Shown: positions 1 to 7,728 of the stretch, one piece after another
Position numbering within the stretch: position 1 is the stretch's first letter
Layout of the letters: each line of letters starts with the position of its first letter
NCBI GenBank assembly: GCA_012516755.1
Contig: JAAYWE010000137.1
Location: 1 to 12,318 of the forward strand
Direction of reading: 5' to 3'
Source: Treponema sp.
GTDB lineage: Bacteria > Spirochaetota > Spirochaetia > Treponematales > Rectinemataceae
Length of the DNA: 12,318 nucleotides
Translations under genes and position numbers: made by a program
The notes under the pieces: model-generated
What the model saw: only the letters and a program-made list of their open reading frames with translations
Told to the model about the DNA's origin: nothing
Databases searched by the model: none

Positions 1-141
1 ACAATGGCAGTTTGGTTTTCCGCATTTCCTATATGCCGCTTCGAGGGTTCCCGGACGGAAGGCAGGAAGCTTTGCAATTTCTCCCAACACTACCTTCTTT
101 TTCTGCGCAAGTTCATCCAAAGATTCTCTCTCATTCATCAT
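1..141 (-). CDS. DUF6788-like protein, 5' part only (runs off left edge)
   Basis: The first 47 residues of a minus-strand gene are visible; the rest lies left of the window. The visible end reads LPAFRPGTLEAAYRKCGKPN followed by CHC. This matches the hallmark of DUF6788 proteins: an RPG(S/T)L turn, then a Y.KCGKP.C.C metal-ligand-like Cys cluster. DUF6788 proteins are small (about 100-130 residues) and are often encoded beside transposases; their function is unknown. Two ATG codons sit in tandem at 141-139 and 138-136. A GGAGG Shine-Dalgarno at 151-147 is 5 or 8 bases upstream, so either could be the start, and 141 is the first. A TATAAT box at 173-168 lies upstream. Family assignment is from memory of the motif. 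Confidence 0.7.
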   Translation of the reverse strand, partial: MMNERESLDELAQKKKVVLGEIAKLPAFRPGTLEAAYRKCGKPNCHC

Positions 142-151
142 AGACGCCTCC

Positions 152-200
152 TTTTGTCTGCAGAGATATTATACTTCCAGACAAAAAAAGACAAGTCTTT
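152..200 (-). promoter_or_regulatory. Promoter with flanking inverted repeat upstream of the DUF6788-like gene
   Basis: A perfect 9-base inverted repeat, TTTTGTCTG at 152-160 and CAGACAAAA at 178-186, brackets a consensus TATAAT at 173-168 on the minus strand. A second palindrome follows directly: AAAGAC, two bases, GTCTTT at 187-200. A -35 is unclear; ACTTGT at 196-191 would give 17-base spacing. The layout is that of a -10 box covered by an operator, so autoregulation or repression is a reasonable inference. It could instead be the palindromic end of a mobile element. Confidence 0.45.
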
Positions 201-636
201 CTTTTATCTCACCTTGCAAAAATCACAACAAATTTGTCGTGCACCCAATCAATGGTTTACAGTAGAAGTAGACTGGTATTATGATTAAGTTCGTCGGCGT
301 TGCCGAAAAATTCTGATTGGTGCAGTTGTTCGGGCAGGGGAAACAGTCGCGGTTCTGGGCAAAAGACGAATTTCGACGCAAAACAGCAAAAATCTCGAAA
401 TGAGAGTTCCTATCAGTTAATCAATAAAGGGATTTTTGGAAAATAAGATGTTACTGCTGGGCTGAAGTTCAAACTGACTTCGGTCAAAATAAGATGACAA
501 AAGGCAGGGTGCTAATTGAGTTAATGATTTCAGAAGTTAACAATAAGAAAATTTAAAATAAAAGTGGCTGGTACTCAATGCTCCCTCGGAAGTCTCTAAG
601 TTAGACGAAATGGCGATGCAGGATAAGTAGAAGATC
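201..636. other. Gene-poor region upstream of the large operon
   Basis: No convincing gene is seen. The region holds the repeat pair described separately, a 7-base inverted repeat (ATTGAGT 515-521, ACTCAAT 573-579), and AT-rich sequence with a TAAAAT at 554-559 that could be a -10 box without a good -35. GTTAGAC at 600-606 fits the integron core-site consensus GTTRRRY and lies 30 bases before the operon's first ATG. The operon promoter is presumably here but cannot be fixed with confidence. Confidence 0.4.
440..499. repeat. Direct repeats, possible relic of an IS21-type end
   Basis: The 11-mer AAAATAAGATG occurs at 440-450 and again at 486-496, 46 bases apart. The second copy is followed by ACA, so the minus strand from 499 reads TGTCATCTTATTTTGACCG. 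Ends starting TGT with repeated subterminal motifs are typical of IS21-family elements. No istA or istB coding sequence and no opposite end is present. The segment would be a lone end, if it is one. Confidence 0.3.
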
Positions 637-2943
637 ATGAATATTATTATATTAATACTAATTGTGTTTTCTGCTATATCAGTGATGACTGGCGCAAGAG
701 TAATTATTAAGAGGCGCAAGATAAAGTGCGAGTCAAAAAAAGAAGAGGAGAAAGCGCAGGAAGAACAAGAAAAATTAGCCAAGAAGGCAGTTGAAGAATT
801 ACAAAAACCGCCTGATGTAGAGGAAAAGGCAAAGGAAGAGACTGAATCAGCCGCCAATAAAGCCGAAGATGATGAGGCTAAGAGGGCAGTAGAGGAAAGA
901 CTAAGAAAGGAAAGAGAAGAATCTATCATAAAAGAAAAGGAGAGATTAGAGAAGATAAAGGCTGAAGAAGAAAAAATAGAGCGAGAAGCAAGAGAAAAAT
1001 CCAATAAAGAGAAGGCAGAGAGAGAACGATTAGAGGCTGAGAAGAAAAAATATAGGAAAGAGCGAGAGGCAAAAGCAAGAGAAGAAGAGAAAACCAGATT
1101 AGGAGAGATTAATCAGCGGGAAGAGGAAGAAAAGCCAGAATCAGCGAGAAAGCCATCGCCCGGCGAAAGAGGGGGAAGGCCAAGAGGTCCAACAAAACGA
1201 GACGAGATAGAACAACTGCAAGAAAAGAAAACACGTACACTGAGGCCTGAAATCGTTTGTTGGAATAAAGAGTGGGAGTGGATTGTTGGCATTGAGGTTC
1301 CTGAAAAGTTTGCATCGCCAAATGTTATTCAAAATGGTGAATCTATAAAGCCACATGATTCAGACGAAGCGCGTTATTCACTCAGATATATTAAAGGCAT
1401 AGTAAAAGTTACTTGGAACGAAGGAGAACAAGATAGAGAAATAAAAATCCCCGTTATGGAAGATGGCAGAAGTTACCTTATCTTCAAGATGCGAAAAAAC
1501 TGGAAAGGATTGGGTAGAGTGGTTAGACGACCAACGGCTGGCTACTACTTAGCAATAGTCCCGTGTGAATGGAAACGGGATGAAGAAATGTCAGGCTCCG
1601 CTCCTATTGCGCCAGAGAATGTTCAAATAAGCGGATACAAGGCGCATTTCTTTGCCCTGCGGCAGAACGAAAACACATCTATTGCATTTATTGATGCAAA
1701 TGGTGGACGAATCCCTGTGAAATCTGGCAGTTCCAGTTTCCAACTCATAGGAAAAGAATTACCTGATTCTTCCGAAGATATGGGGCCTCTTTTTGGCGAA
1801 GAACCGCCTTGCATTAAAGCAACTGATGAACAAATCTGGGATAATGTTGGAGTAATCGTTATTGGTGAAGAAGGAAGTGGCAGAAACAGATGGCGGACGC
1901 AATTTTCTCCGCAGGAAAGTATGATAGATCAAAAGATGCCTGATGATTTAGCAAATCGGCAGAGTGGTTGGTATTTTGTTCGTATTTACGATAAAGATAA
2001 TAATTTGTTGGACAGTATGGACTTTAGATTTAGCGCTGGATTGAAAAGCATTCAAATAATGAACCCTCGATGTTTGCCCGAAAAGGGTGGATACTGCGAT
2101 GTTGAAGTAAAATTCAACCATCAAGTCAATTGTAATATTGAACCAGAAAGTGAAATGGAGCAAGGATTTGAGATTAGCCGAGGAAGCAGCTTGACAATTA
2201 TAACGATACCCCCAAAGCCTTATTGCGATAAGACTCACTGGACTGTAGTAGATGCGGATGATAAGACCAAAGTTAATGCCAAGACCAAAATTACAATCTT
2301 GATAGAAAGGGTATGGTGGAATGCAGGTGATCTTAATGGAGCTCCTGCAAATTGGAGAGACAGAATCATTGCTTTATCTCGTCAGGACTTTACAGCTACT
2401 AGTGAAAAAGCACTCTGGTTGAAATTTCCCCGCAAGCGCTGGGTAACTAAAATTGAAGTGGGATTTAATCGTGACAGAAGCAGACCATATAATGTCGACG
2501 TAGAAAAAGAGGTGATGGCTGTTCCTTTACGAGACTTTTGCGATGCAGAGGAAATTGAAAACAGGCAAGAACAATTTACAATGAAAATATGGTTTTTGCC
2601 AGAAGAAACACATACGTATGAAGCCATCGTTCTTAGAATCCCCGCTGAATTACCACGGGTGGAATTGAAACAGCAGGGAGAACAACTTCCTACTTCAAAA
2701 GAAAATAATGTTATTGCATTTAATGCAATTGTCAAATGTCCAGGTAGACATCACCATGGAAAACTTCGTCAGGGTAGAGGTTTCAATAAAGGAGAGATTG
2801 ATGGCGCAGGATTAACTATGAAGCAAGCCAAAAATTTTCATTTAGCCTACGATAAAAGAAGAAACTCTTCGCATTTGTGGAATATAAATAGATTAAAAGC
2901 AATAACTGAAAGGTGCAATAAACATGGAAAATTATCAAGTTGA
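637..2943 (+). CDS. Membrane-anchored coiled-coil protein with beta-rich middle and C-terminal L13e-like module (helicase partner)
   Basis: This 768-residue protein has no name I recognise. Residues 2-24 form one hydrophobic helix followed by KRRK. With no positive charge before the helix, the bulk should lie in the cytoplasm. Residues about 29-168 are a highly charged Glu/Lys/Arg/Ala coiled coil, and 169-186 a Gly/Pro/Arg-rich linker. Residues about 200-705 look beta-rich and globular, with many aromatic and WxxG-type stretches, and may hold several Ig-like units. Residues 713-757 strongly resemble ribosomal protein L13e: GRGF, then E-I, AGL, a Lys/Ala helix, D.RR.SS and N.NRLK in matching order. 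An in-frame stop at 628-630 makes ATG 637 the first possible start; the Shine-Dalgarno is weak. The end overlaps the helicase gene by 20 bases, so the two probably work together. Position and size recall DruH of Druantia type III, but this was not tested. Confidence 0.85.
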   Translation: MNIIILILIVFSAISVMTGARVIIKRRKIKCESKKEEEKAQEEQEKLAKKAVEELQKPPDVEEKAKEETESAANKAEDDEAKRAVEERLRKEREESIIKEKERLEKIKAEEEKIEREAREKSNKEKAERERLEAEKKKYRKEREAKAREEEKTRLGEINQREEEEKPESARKPSPGERGGRPRGPTKRDEIEQLQEKKTRTLRPEIVCWNKEWEWIVGIEVPEKFASPNVIQNGESIKPHDSDEARYSLRYIKGIVKVTWNEGEQDREIKIPVMEDGRSYLIFKMRKNWKGLGRVVRRPTAGYYLAIVPCEWKRDEEMSGSAPIAPENVQISGYKAHFFALRQNENTSIAFIDANGGRIPVKSGSSSFQLIGKELPDSSEDMGPLFGEEPPCIKATDEQIWDNVGVIVIGEEGSGRNRWRTQFSPQESMIDQKMPDDLANRQSGWYFVRIYDKDNNLLDSMDFRFSAGLKSIQIMNPRCLPEKGGYCDVEVKFNHQVNCNIEPESEMEQGFEISRGSSLTIITIPPKPYCDKTHWTVVDADDKTKVNAKTKITILIERVWWNAGDLNGAPANWRDRIIALSRQDFTATSEKALWLKFPRKRWVTKIEVGFNRDRSRPYNVDVEKEVMAVPLRDFCDAEEIENRQEQFTMKIWFLPEETHTYEAIVLRIPAELPRVELKQQGEQLPTSKENNVIAFNAIVKCPGRHHHGKLRQGRGFNKGEIDGAGLTMKQAKNFHLAYDKRRNSSHLWNINRLKAITERCNKHGKLSS

Positions 2944-5900
2944 CCTAATAAACTTAGCCAAGCAGGTTGAAGAGAGATACAAACGCTATCTTGAGACCAC
3001 TTTTTACTTTAAAGATCCGGACCTAAGGAAATCATTTCAGGAAGCTTTGAGCTCCGGTCACCTAAGCAAGGGTCCCTATCTTGAGGCTACTCCAGTGTTT
3101 AAACGTGGTAAAAGGACATATGAGCTCTTTCGAGAGCTTCTAACTGTTCCTTTGGATGAGGGATTTCTGAAGGCTGTGTTAGGTGACAGGCCTCTCCATT
3201 TACATCAGGAGGATGCTGTTCGGAAAGTGTTCGGCGAGGCAAGAAACGTCGTCGTTGCTACAGGCACCGCCAGTGGGAAAACAGAGGCTTTTCTCTATCC
3301 TATTCTCCTTCATCTATATGAGGAATTCCAGGCAGGGCAATTAGGACCTGGGGTGCGTGCACTTATACTCTATCCGATGAATGCCCTGGCTAATGACCAG
3401 CGAGAACGGTTGGGAGATTTCTGTAAGATACTTCAGGATGCAGGTTCACCATTTAGATTCACATTTGGTCAATATATAGGTGAAATGCCAGAAGATGAGA
3501 ATGATTCACGGCGCCACGCACGAGACCACATCGCCAATCGGCTCCACGGTGAACTTGTCTTACGCAAGGAGATTCGCGAAAATCCACCTCATATCCTCCT
3601 TACCAATTACTCAATGCTTGAATATTTACTGATCCGGCCCAACGATAGCCCCCTCTTTGACAATGGTTTTGCTAAGTTCTGGACTTTTTTGGTGATAGAC
3701 GAGGCTCACCAGTATCGAGGATCCAAAGGCATTGAAATGGGAATGCTCATACGGCGACTAAAAAGGAGACTTAGAGAGGGCGGTCGCACAGGAACTTTCA
3801 GATGCATTGCTACAAGTGCTACAATTGCTGGTAAAGAAAGTGACAAACCACTTGTAGCAAAGTTTGCCAGTGACTTATTTGGAGAGGATTTTGATGAAGG
3901 AGATGTGGTTTTAGGAGAAACTGAACCAATTCTTGACCGAGGAACAGTAAACTTTTCTTCTAACGACTACCAAGCAATCCGACAGGCCTTTGAATCAGGT
4001 CATACTCAAGAATTATCTGAAATTGCTTATCGTTTGGGAGAAGCTGTTCCTGAAGGTTTGAATGTAGCTAAAGTTGCTGGTTTTCTCCTTCAATATGACC
4101 AGCGTTCAACTAGACTTAGGCAGATCATCACAGGGGAGCCTAAAGAAGTAGTTGAACTTGCTGATGAAATATTCCAAGATTTGCCAATAGAGAAAGAAGA
4201 GCGCATTAAAGCCCTATCCGAACTCGTCGAGTTACTTATAAAGGCTAAAGATCATTCGTCTGACAACCCGCTCCTTTCAGCGCGTTACCATTTATTCCTT
4301 CGCTCACTCGAAGGTGCCTTCTTATCCTACTTTCCCCAGAAGCGTTTATTCCTCGAGCGCCGCAGTAAGGATGAGGGCGGGACAGTATTTGAAATCGCTC
4401 TCTGTCGAGAATGCGGTCAGCACTACCTTGTTGGAAAGTTTAAAGACGGTAGACTACAGGAGGCCATAAGAGATCCTGGTCATCCTGATTTTGGAGCAAC
4501 CTTCTTTCGACCTATTGAGAATTCATTAGAAGAAACCGCTGAAGAAGATTCAAATACAGCAAAGAAAAGATTTCAACTTTGCACCAAGTGTGGAGCGATG
4601 GTGCAGGTTAATAAAAGTCGTAACAAATTGATGTGTGGACATACAAATACAATCTTCGTTGAGCAACAAGAAGGTTCAGAGGAAAAAGAAGATCAAATTC
4701 CGAAATGCAGTACTTGTGGCTATCGCGCACCTGACCCAGTGAGGGAGGTAATTCATGGCACGGATGGTCCTCATGCCGTAATCGCTACTACACTATATCA
4801 AAAGCTTCCGGAAGTAAGAAGAAAAGTGCTCGCCTTCGCAGACGGTCGTCAAGAAGCTGCCTTTTTTGCATGGTATCTCGAAAATTCGTATAAAGACATT
4901 CTTAATCGGAACTTGATTCTTAAGGCTATGAATAGACTGAATCTGCACGCATCAGAAGGACTTTCTCTGCGCGAACTGGCAATAGAGTTATGCAATATTT
5001 ACCGTGAAAACAATATCTTTCCACCTGCAATGGGGGGCTTGGAACTTCAACGAGAGGCATGGCTTAGCCTTTTCCGTGAGTTTCTGACAGATGAGCCAAG
5101 AATTTCTCTTCAGGGTGTTGGGCTCCTACGATGGTACATCAAATGGCCTGAAAAATTTATAGTTCCAAACATTCTACTTTCTCCTCCCTGGTCTTTGAAT
5201 GACAAGGAAGCACGGGACCTGATTTTTATTTTATTGGATTTTATGAGAGACGACAAAGCTGTAGAGTTACGAACCGCTGGAGATATTTCCTTAAACTGGA
5301 ATGACCTTAATATTCAGGCATCTCAGATGCGTGTCCGAATAGGTCCTCCCAAAGCACAAAGGGAAGTCCGAAGCTGGGATGGTGAAAATGGTAAGAGAGT
5401 TAAGTTTCTTACCAAGATTTTAACGCAAAAAGGCTTTCCCAAACAAAATGCTGATAAAAAAGCATTGGAGATTCTTAATGAGATTTGGGAAGCCTTCAGA
5501 CTAAGTGATGAATTGTTTGCGTCACAACATCGGTTTTTACTCTCCGTTGACGATGCTCGCAGACTTAATCCAGAATGGTGGAGGGCTTTCCCAATTTCAG
5601 ATGAAGACGCTCTTTTCCAATGTGATACCTGCGGACGTCTTCAAACGACTTCTGTAGGTAATGTCTGCATACGCCATAATTGCCCAGGAACAGTTCAAAA
5701 AATTAAAGTTAGGGATTTGGAAGCGAACCATTATAGATTGCTTTATAAAGACGATCTGCCGGGGGTATTAAGAGTAGAAGAACACACCGCACAGATTGAC
5801 AAAGAGAAAGCAAGGGAGTTTCAAAAGGAATTTAAAGAGGGGAAAATTAATGTCCTCAGCTCATCCACAACCTTTGAATTAGGGGTTGATCTTGGAGACT

Positions 5901-7579
5901 TAGATGTTATCTTCTTGCGCAATGTACCGCCGGAGGCTTTCAACTATGCTCAACGAATAGGACGAGCCGGTCGCCGCAGCGGATTCCCGGGCTTCGCAGT
6001 AACCTTTTGTCGTCGTGCTCCTCACGATCTATACCACTTTGCTGAACCAGAGAATCGAATTCTTAGAGGAACTGTTCGGCCGCCAGTAATCAGTATAAAA
6101 AATGAGAAGATTATCACCAGACACATTGTTGCGACAGTGCTCTCCTATTTTTTTAGAAATTTCCCTGACCGATTTGAGAGCGTTAAAAATTTATTCCGCG
6201 ACCCTGAAGATCCTTCTGGAGTCAGTGATCTATCTAATTTTTTACAAAAACACAAAGTCAAATTGGAAGGGTCGCTGAAAGATATTGTTCCCACAGATAT
6301 GATAAACAAAATCGGATTGGATAATGGAAGTTGGATTCAAAACATAGTTGGGAGTGACAGTAGGTTCGCCCTTTCAGAGATAGAAATTTCTTGTGATTTT
6401 AAGAGTGTAAAGAATCTTGAAAATAGTTCAGCATCAAAAAAAGATTATCGTACTGCCGAATGGGCAAAGCAGAGATCAGAAACTATTGCTAGCGAGGATA
6501 CGCTATCTTTTCTCTCACGAAAAGCAATAATACCGAAATATGGTTTTCCCGTAGATGTGGTTGAATTAGACCCTCAAAGAACTCAAAAAACCTCAGAATC
6601 TTCCGAAGTCCTTCTTCAAAGAGACCTTTCCATTGCGATAGCAGAATTTGCTCCTACTAGCAAACTGGTGGCGAATAAGAAAGAGTGGACTTCGTATGGG
6701 ATCAAGAAAGTAGCAGAAAAAGAATGGCCTCGAAAATTCTATCGCCGCTGTGCCAAGCATAATTTGTTCATTTCTTGGAGCCCGGGAGACGTCGCACCCT
6801 CAGAAATTTGCTGCGATTCCGCCAAACAGGGAATTTATCTTATTCCACAATTTGGTTTTGTGACTGATCGCAAAAAGCCAAAAGAACCAAAAGGACGCAC
6901 AACACGGGTTTTCACCACTCGCCCATACTTCTTAGGTTTAAAAGGGCCGTCTCTCGGAGAAATTGATTTAGGGGCAGTTAAATTGTCAAAAGTGTCACCA
7001 GGACAAATGGTTGTCATATGTGAAGGAAGAAGAAGTGAAGGCTTTTACATCTGCAATCAATGTGGGGCTGGCTTTCGTAGCAGAGAAGGGAGGCATAAAA
7101 ACCCCTATGGGGAAGACTGTTCTGGCACTCTTGAGCAAGTTTCCCTTGGACACGAGTTTATCACCGACGTCCTTCAAATTCAATTCCTTGAACCACTCCA
7201 GGACAATACAGAGGGTATATGGTTTGGCTATTCTCTTGCCTATGCTATAGTTGAAGGGGCTGCTGAGATTTTAGAAGTTCCCTCAGCTGATTTAAATGTA
7301 ACAATATCCTATCAGAATAGAGAAGCTGTTCCTCCTATTGTCCTCTACGACAATGTGCCCGGAGGGGCGGGACTTGTTGCCCGTCTTGAAGATAAGGAAA
7401 TACTTCGTGCTTGTTTAAAAGCTGCACTTGATAGAGTCAATGGTAGTTGCGGGTGTGGCGAGAATGATAGTTGTTATGGATGCCTTCGAAGTTACCGAAA
7501 TCAGTTTGCACATCAGCACTTGAAGCGTGGGCCAGTCTTGCACTATCTAAAAAGAATCTTAGGCGAATGGAAGGAATGA
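2924..7579 (+). CDS. Large DEAH-box helicase with DUF1998 C-terminus (DruE-like / DrmA-DrmB-like)
   Basis: This intact 1551-residue superfamily 2 helicase carries Walker A GTASGKT at 114-120, motif Ia YPMNALANDQ at 150-159, LTNYSMLEYLL at 226-236, DEAH at 259-262 and SAT at 298-300. In the second lobe are FADGRQEAA (638-646), STTFELGVDLGDLD (about 981-994) and QRIGRAGRR (1010-1018). Cys pairs at 494/497, 553/556/571, 595/598, 900/903/915/920 and 1377/1380/1399 suggest zinc ribbons. The end has the DUF1998 signature: VLYDNVPGGAGL (1474-1485), then Cys 1509, 1511, 1517 and 1520 before LRSYRNQ. MrfA/YprA helicases (about 750 residues) have the same core and zinc-binding end. The doubled length and single-gene fusion fit DruE of Druantia better. 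All ATPase motifs are intact, so activity is expected. Start: ATG 2924 inside the upstream gene, with weak AAAGGTG upstream, indicating translational coupling. Direct system assignment is inference. Confidence 0.9.
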   Translation: MENYQVDLINLAKQVEERYKRYLETTFYFKDPDLRKSFQEALSSGHLSKGPYLEATPVFKRGKRTYELFRELLTVPLDEGFLKAVLGDRPLHLHQEDAVRKVFGEARNVVVATGTASGKTEAFLYPILLHLYEEFQAGQLGPGVRALILYPMNALANDQRERLGDFCKILQDAGSPFRFTFGQYIGEMPEDENDSRRHARDHIANRLHGELVLRKEIRENPPHILLTNYSMLEYLLIRPNDSPLFDNGFAKFWTFLVIDEAHQYRGSKGIEMGMLIRRLKRRLREGGRTGTFRCIATSATIAGKESDKPLVAKFASDLFGEDFDEGDVVLGETEPILDRGTVNFSSNDYQAIRQAFESGHTQELSEIAYRLGEAVPEGLNVAKVAGFLLQYDQRSTRLRQIITGEPKEVVELADEIFQDLPIEKEERIKALSELVELLIKAKDHSSDNPLLSARYHLFLRSLEGAFLSYFPQKRLFLERRSKDEGGTVFEIALCRECGQHYLVGKFKDGRLQEAIRDPGHPDFGATFFRPIENSLEETAEEDSNTAKKRFQLCTKCGAMVQVNKSRNKLMCGHTNTIFVEQQEGSEEKEDQIPKCSTCGYRAPDPVREVIHGTDGPHAVIATTLYQKLPEVRRKVLAFADGRQEAAFFAWYLENSYKDILNRNLILKAMNRLNLHASEGLSLRELAIELCNIYRENNIFPPAMGGLELQREAWLSLFREFLTDEPRISLQGVGLLRWYIKWPEKFIVPNILLSPPWSLNDKEARDLIFILLDFMRDDKAVELRTAGDISLNWNDLNIQASQMRVRIGPPKAQREVRSWDGENGKRVKFLTKILTQKGFPKQNADKKALEILNEIWEAFRLSDELFASQHRFLLSVDDARRLNPEWWRAFPISDEDALFQCDTCGRLQTTSVGNVCIRHNCPGTVQKIKVRDLEANHYRLLYKDDLPGVLRVEEHTAQIDKEKAREFQKEFKEGKINVLSSSTTFELGVDLGDLDVIFLRNVPPEAFNYAQRIGRAGRRSGFPGFAVTFCRRAPHDLYHFAEPENRILRGTVRPPVISIKNEKIITRHIVATVLSYFFRNFPDRFESVKNLFRDPEDPSGVSDLSNFLQKHKVKLEGSLKDIVPTDMINKIGLDNGSWIQNIVGSDSRFALSEIEISCDFKSVKNLENSSASKKDYRTAEWAKQRSETIASEDTLSFLSRKAIIPKYGFPVDVVELDPQRTQKTSESSEVLLQRDLSIAIAEFAPTSKLVANKKEWTSYGIKKVAEKEWPRKFYRRCAKHNLFISWSPGDVAPSEICCDSAKQGIYLIPQFGFVTDRKKPKEPKGRTTRVFTTRPYFLGLKGPSLGEIDLGAVKLSKVSPGQMVVICEGRRSEGFYICNQCGAGFRSREGRHKNPYGEDCSGTLEQVSLGHEFITDVLQIQFLEPLQDNTEGIWFGYSLAYAIVEGAAEILEVPSADLNVTISYQNREAVPPIVLYDNVPGGAGLVARLEDKEILRACLKAALDRVNGSCGCGENDSCYGCLRSYRNQFAHQHLKRGPVLHYLKRILGEWKE

Positions 7580-7583
7580 AAAT

Positions 7584-7718
7584 ATGACTTCTGAACACTC
7601 GTCGCTACATCATCTAACAGAGCATAAAAGGCTCTCGCCTTATAGTAATCACTTAAATCCTTCGATAAAGCTCAGAGCTTCTTTTATGCTGGAACCACGT
7701 CGGATAGATATGGAGTGA
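7584..7718 (+). CDS. Possible small or truncated third gene of the operon
   Basis: A 44-codon reading frame starts 4 bases after the helicase stop. AAGGA at 7571-7575 lies 8 bases before its ATG, which is good spacing, although those bases also code for the helicase's last residues. The product is Ser/His/Leu-rich with no recognisable domain. It ends 10 bases before the left end of a decayed IS3 element, so it could be the stub of a gene cut by the insertion. The frame runs across a large inverted repeat (7622-7689), which argues against coding. Confidence 0.22.
   Translation: MTSEHSSLHHLTEHKRLSPYSNHLNPSIKLRASFMLEPRRIDME
7622..7689. repeat. Imperfect inverted repeat, attC-like, just downstream of the helicase gene
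   Basis: Outer arms GCATAAAAG (7622-7630) and CTTTTATGC (7681-7689) are perfect. Inner arms GCTC (7631-7634) and GAGC (7675-7678) pair after a TT bulge. Two smaller hairpins lie inside (AAGGC/GCCTT and AAGCT/AGCTT). The GCATAA/TTATGC arms equal the core boxes of the HNH cassette further right, and GCTC/GAGC equals the inner stem of its attC-like site. The 68-base length is in the attC range. However, the AAC/GTT triplet needed for integrase cleavage reads AAA/TTT here. ATCTAAC at 7612-7618, just outside, does fit RYYYAAC. Confidence 0.4.
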
Positions 7719-7728
7719 AGCCGGAATC

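Noticed and set aside
4..288. Plus-strand open frame of 94 codons at the left edge
   Set aside because: It lies opposite the DUF6788-like gene, which has a real motif and ribosome binding site; the plus product resembles nothing and runs through the promoter.
537..1004. Minus-strand Ser/Phe-rich open frame
   Set aside because: It is the antisense shadow of the Glu/Lys-rich coiled-coil coding region.
637..7579. Classical DISARM locus
   Set aside because: DISARM needs separate drmA and drmB plus drmC and usually a methylase; here one protein carries both helicase and DUF1998, and no PLD or methylase gene is present.
7668..7685. Rho-independent terminator (AAGCT/AGCTT followed by CTTTT)
   Set aside because: The stem is only 5 base pairs with a 3-base loop and a poor T tract; it is better explained as part of the larger inverted repeat.
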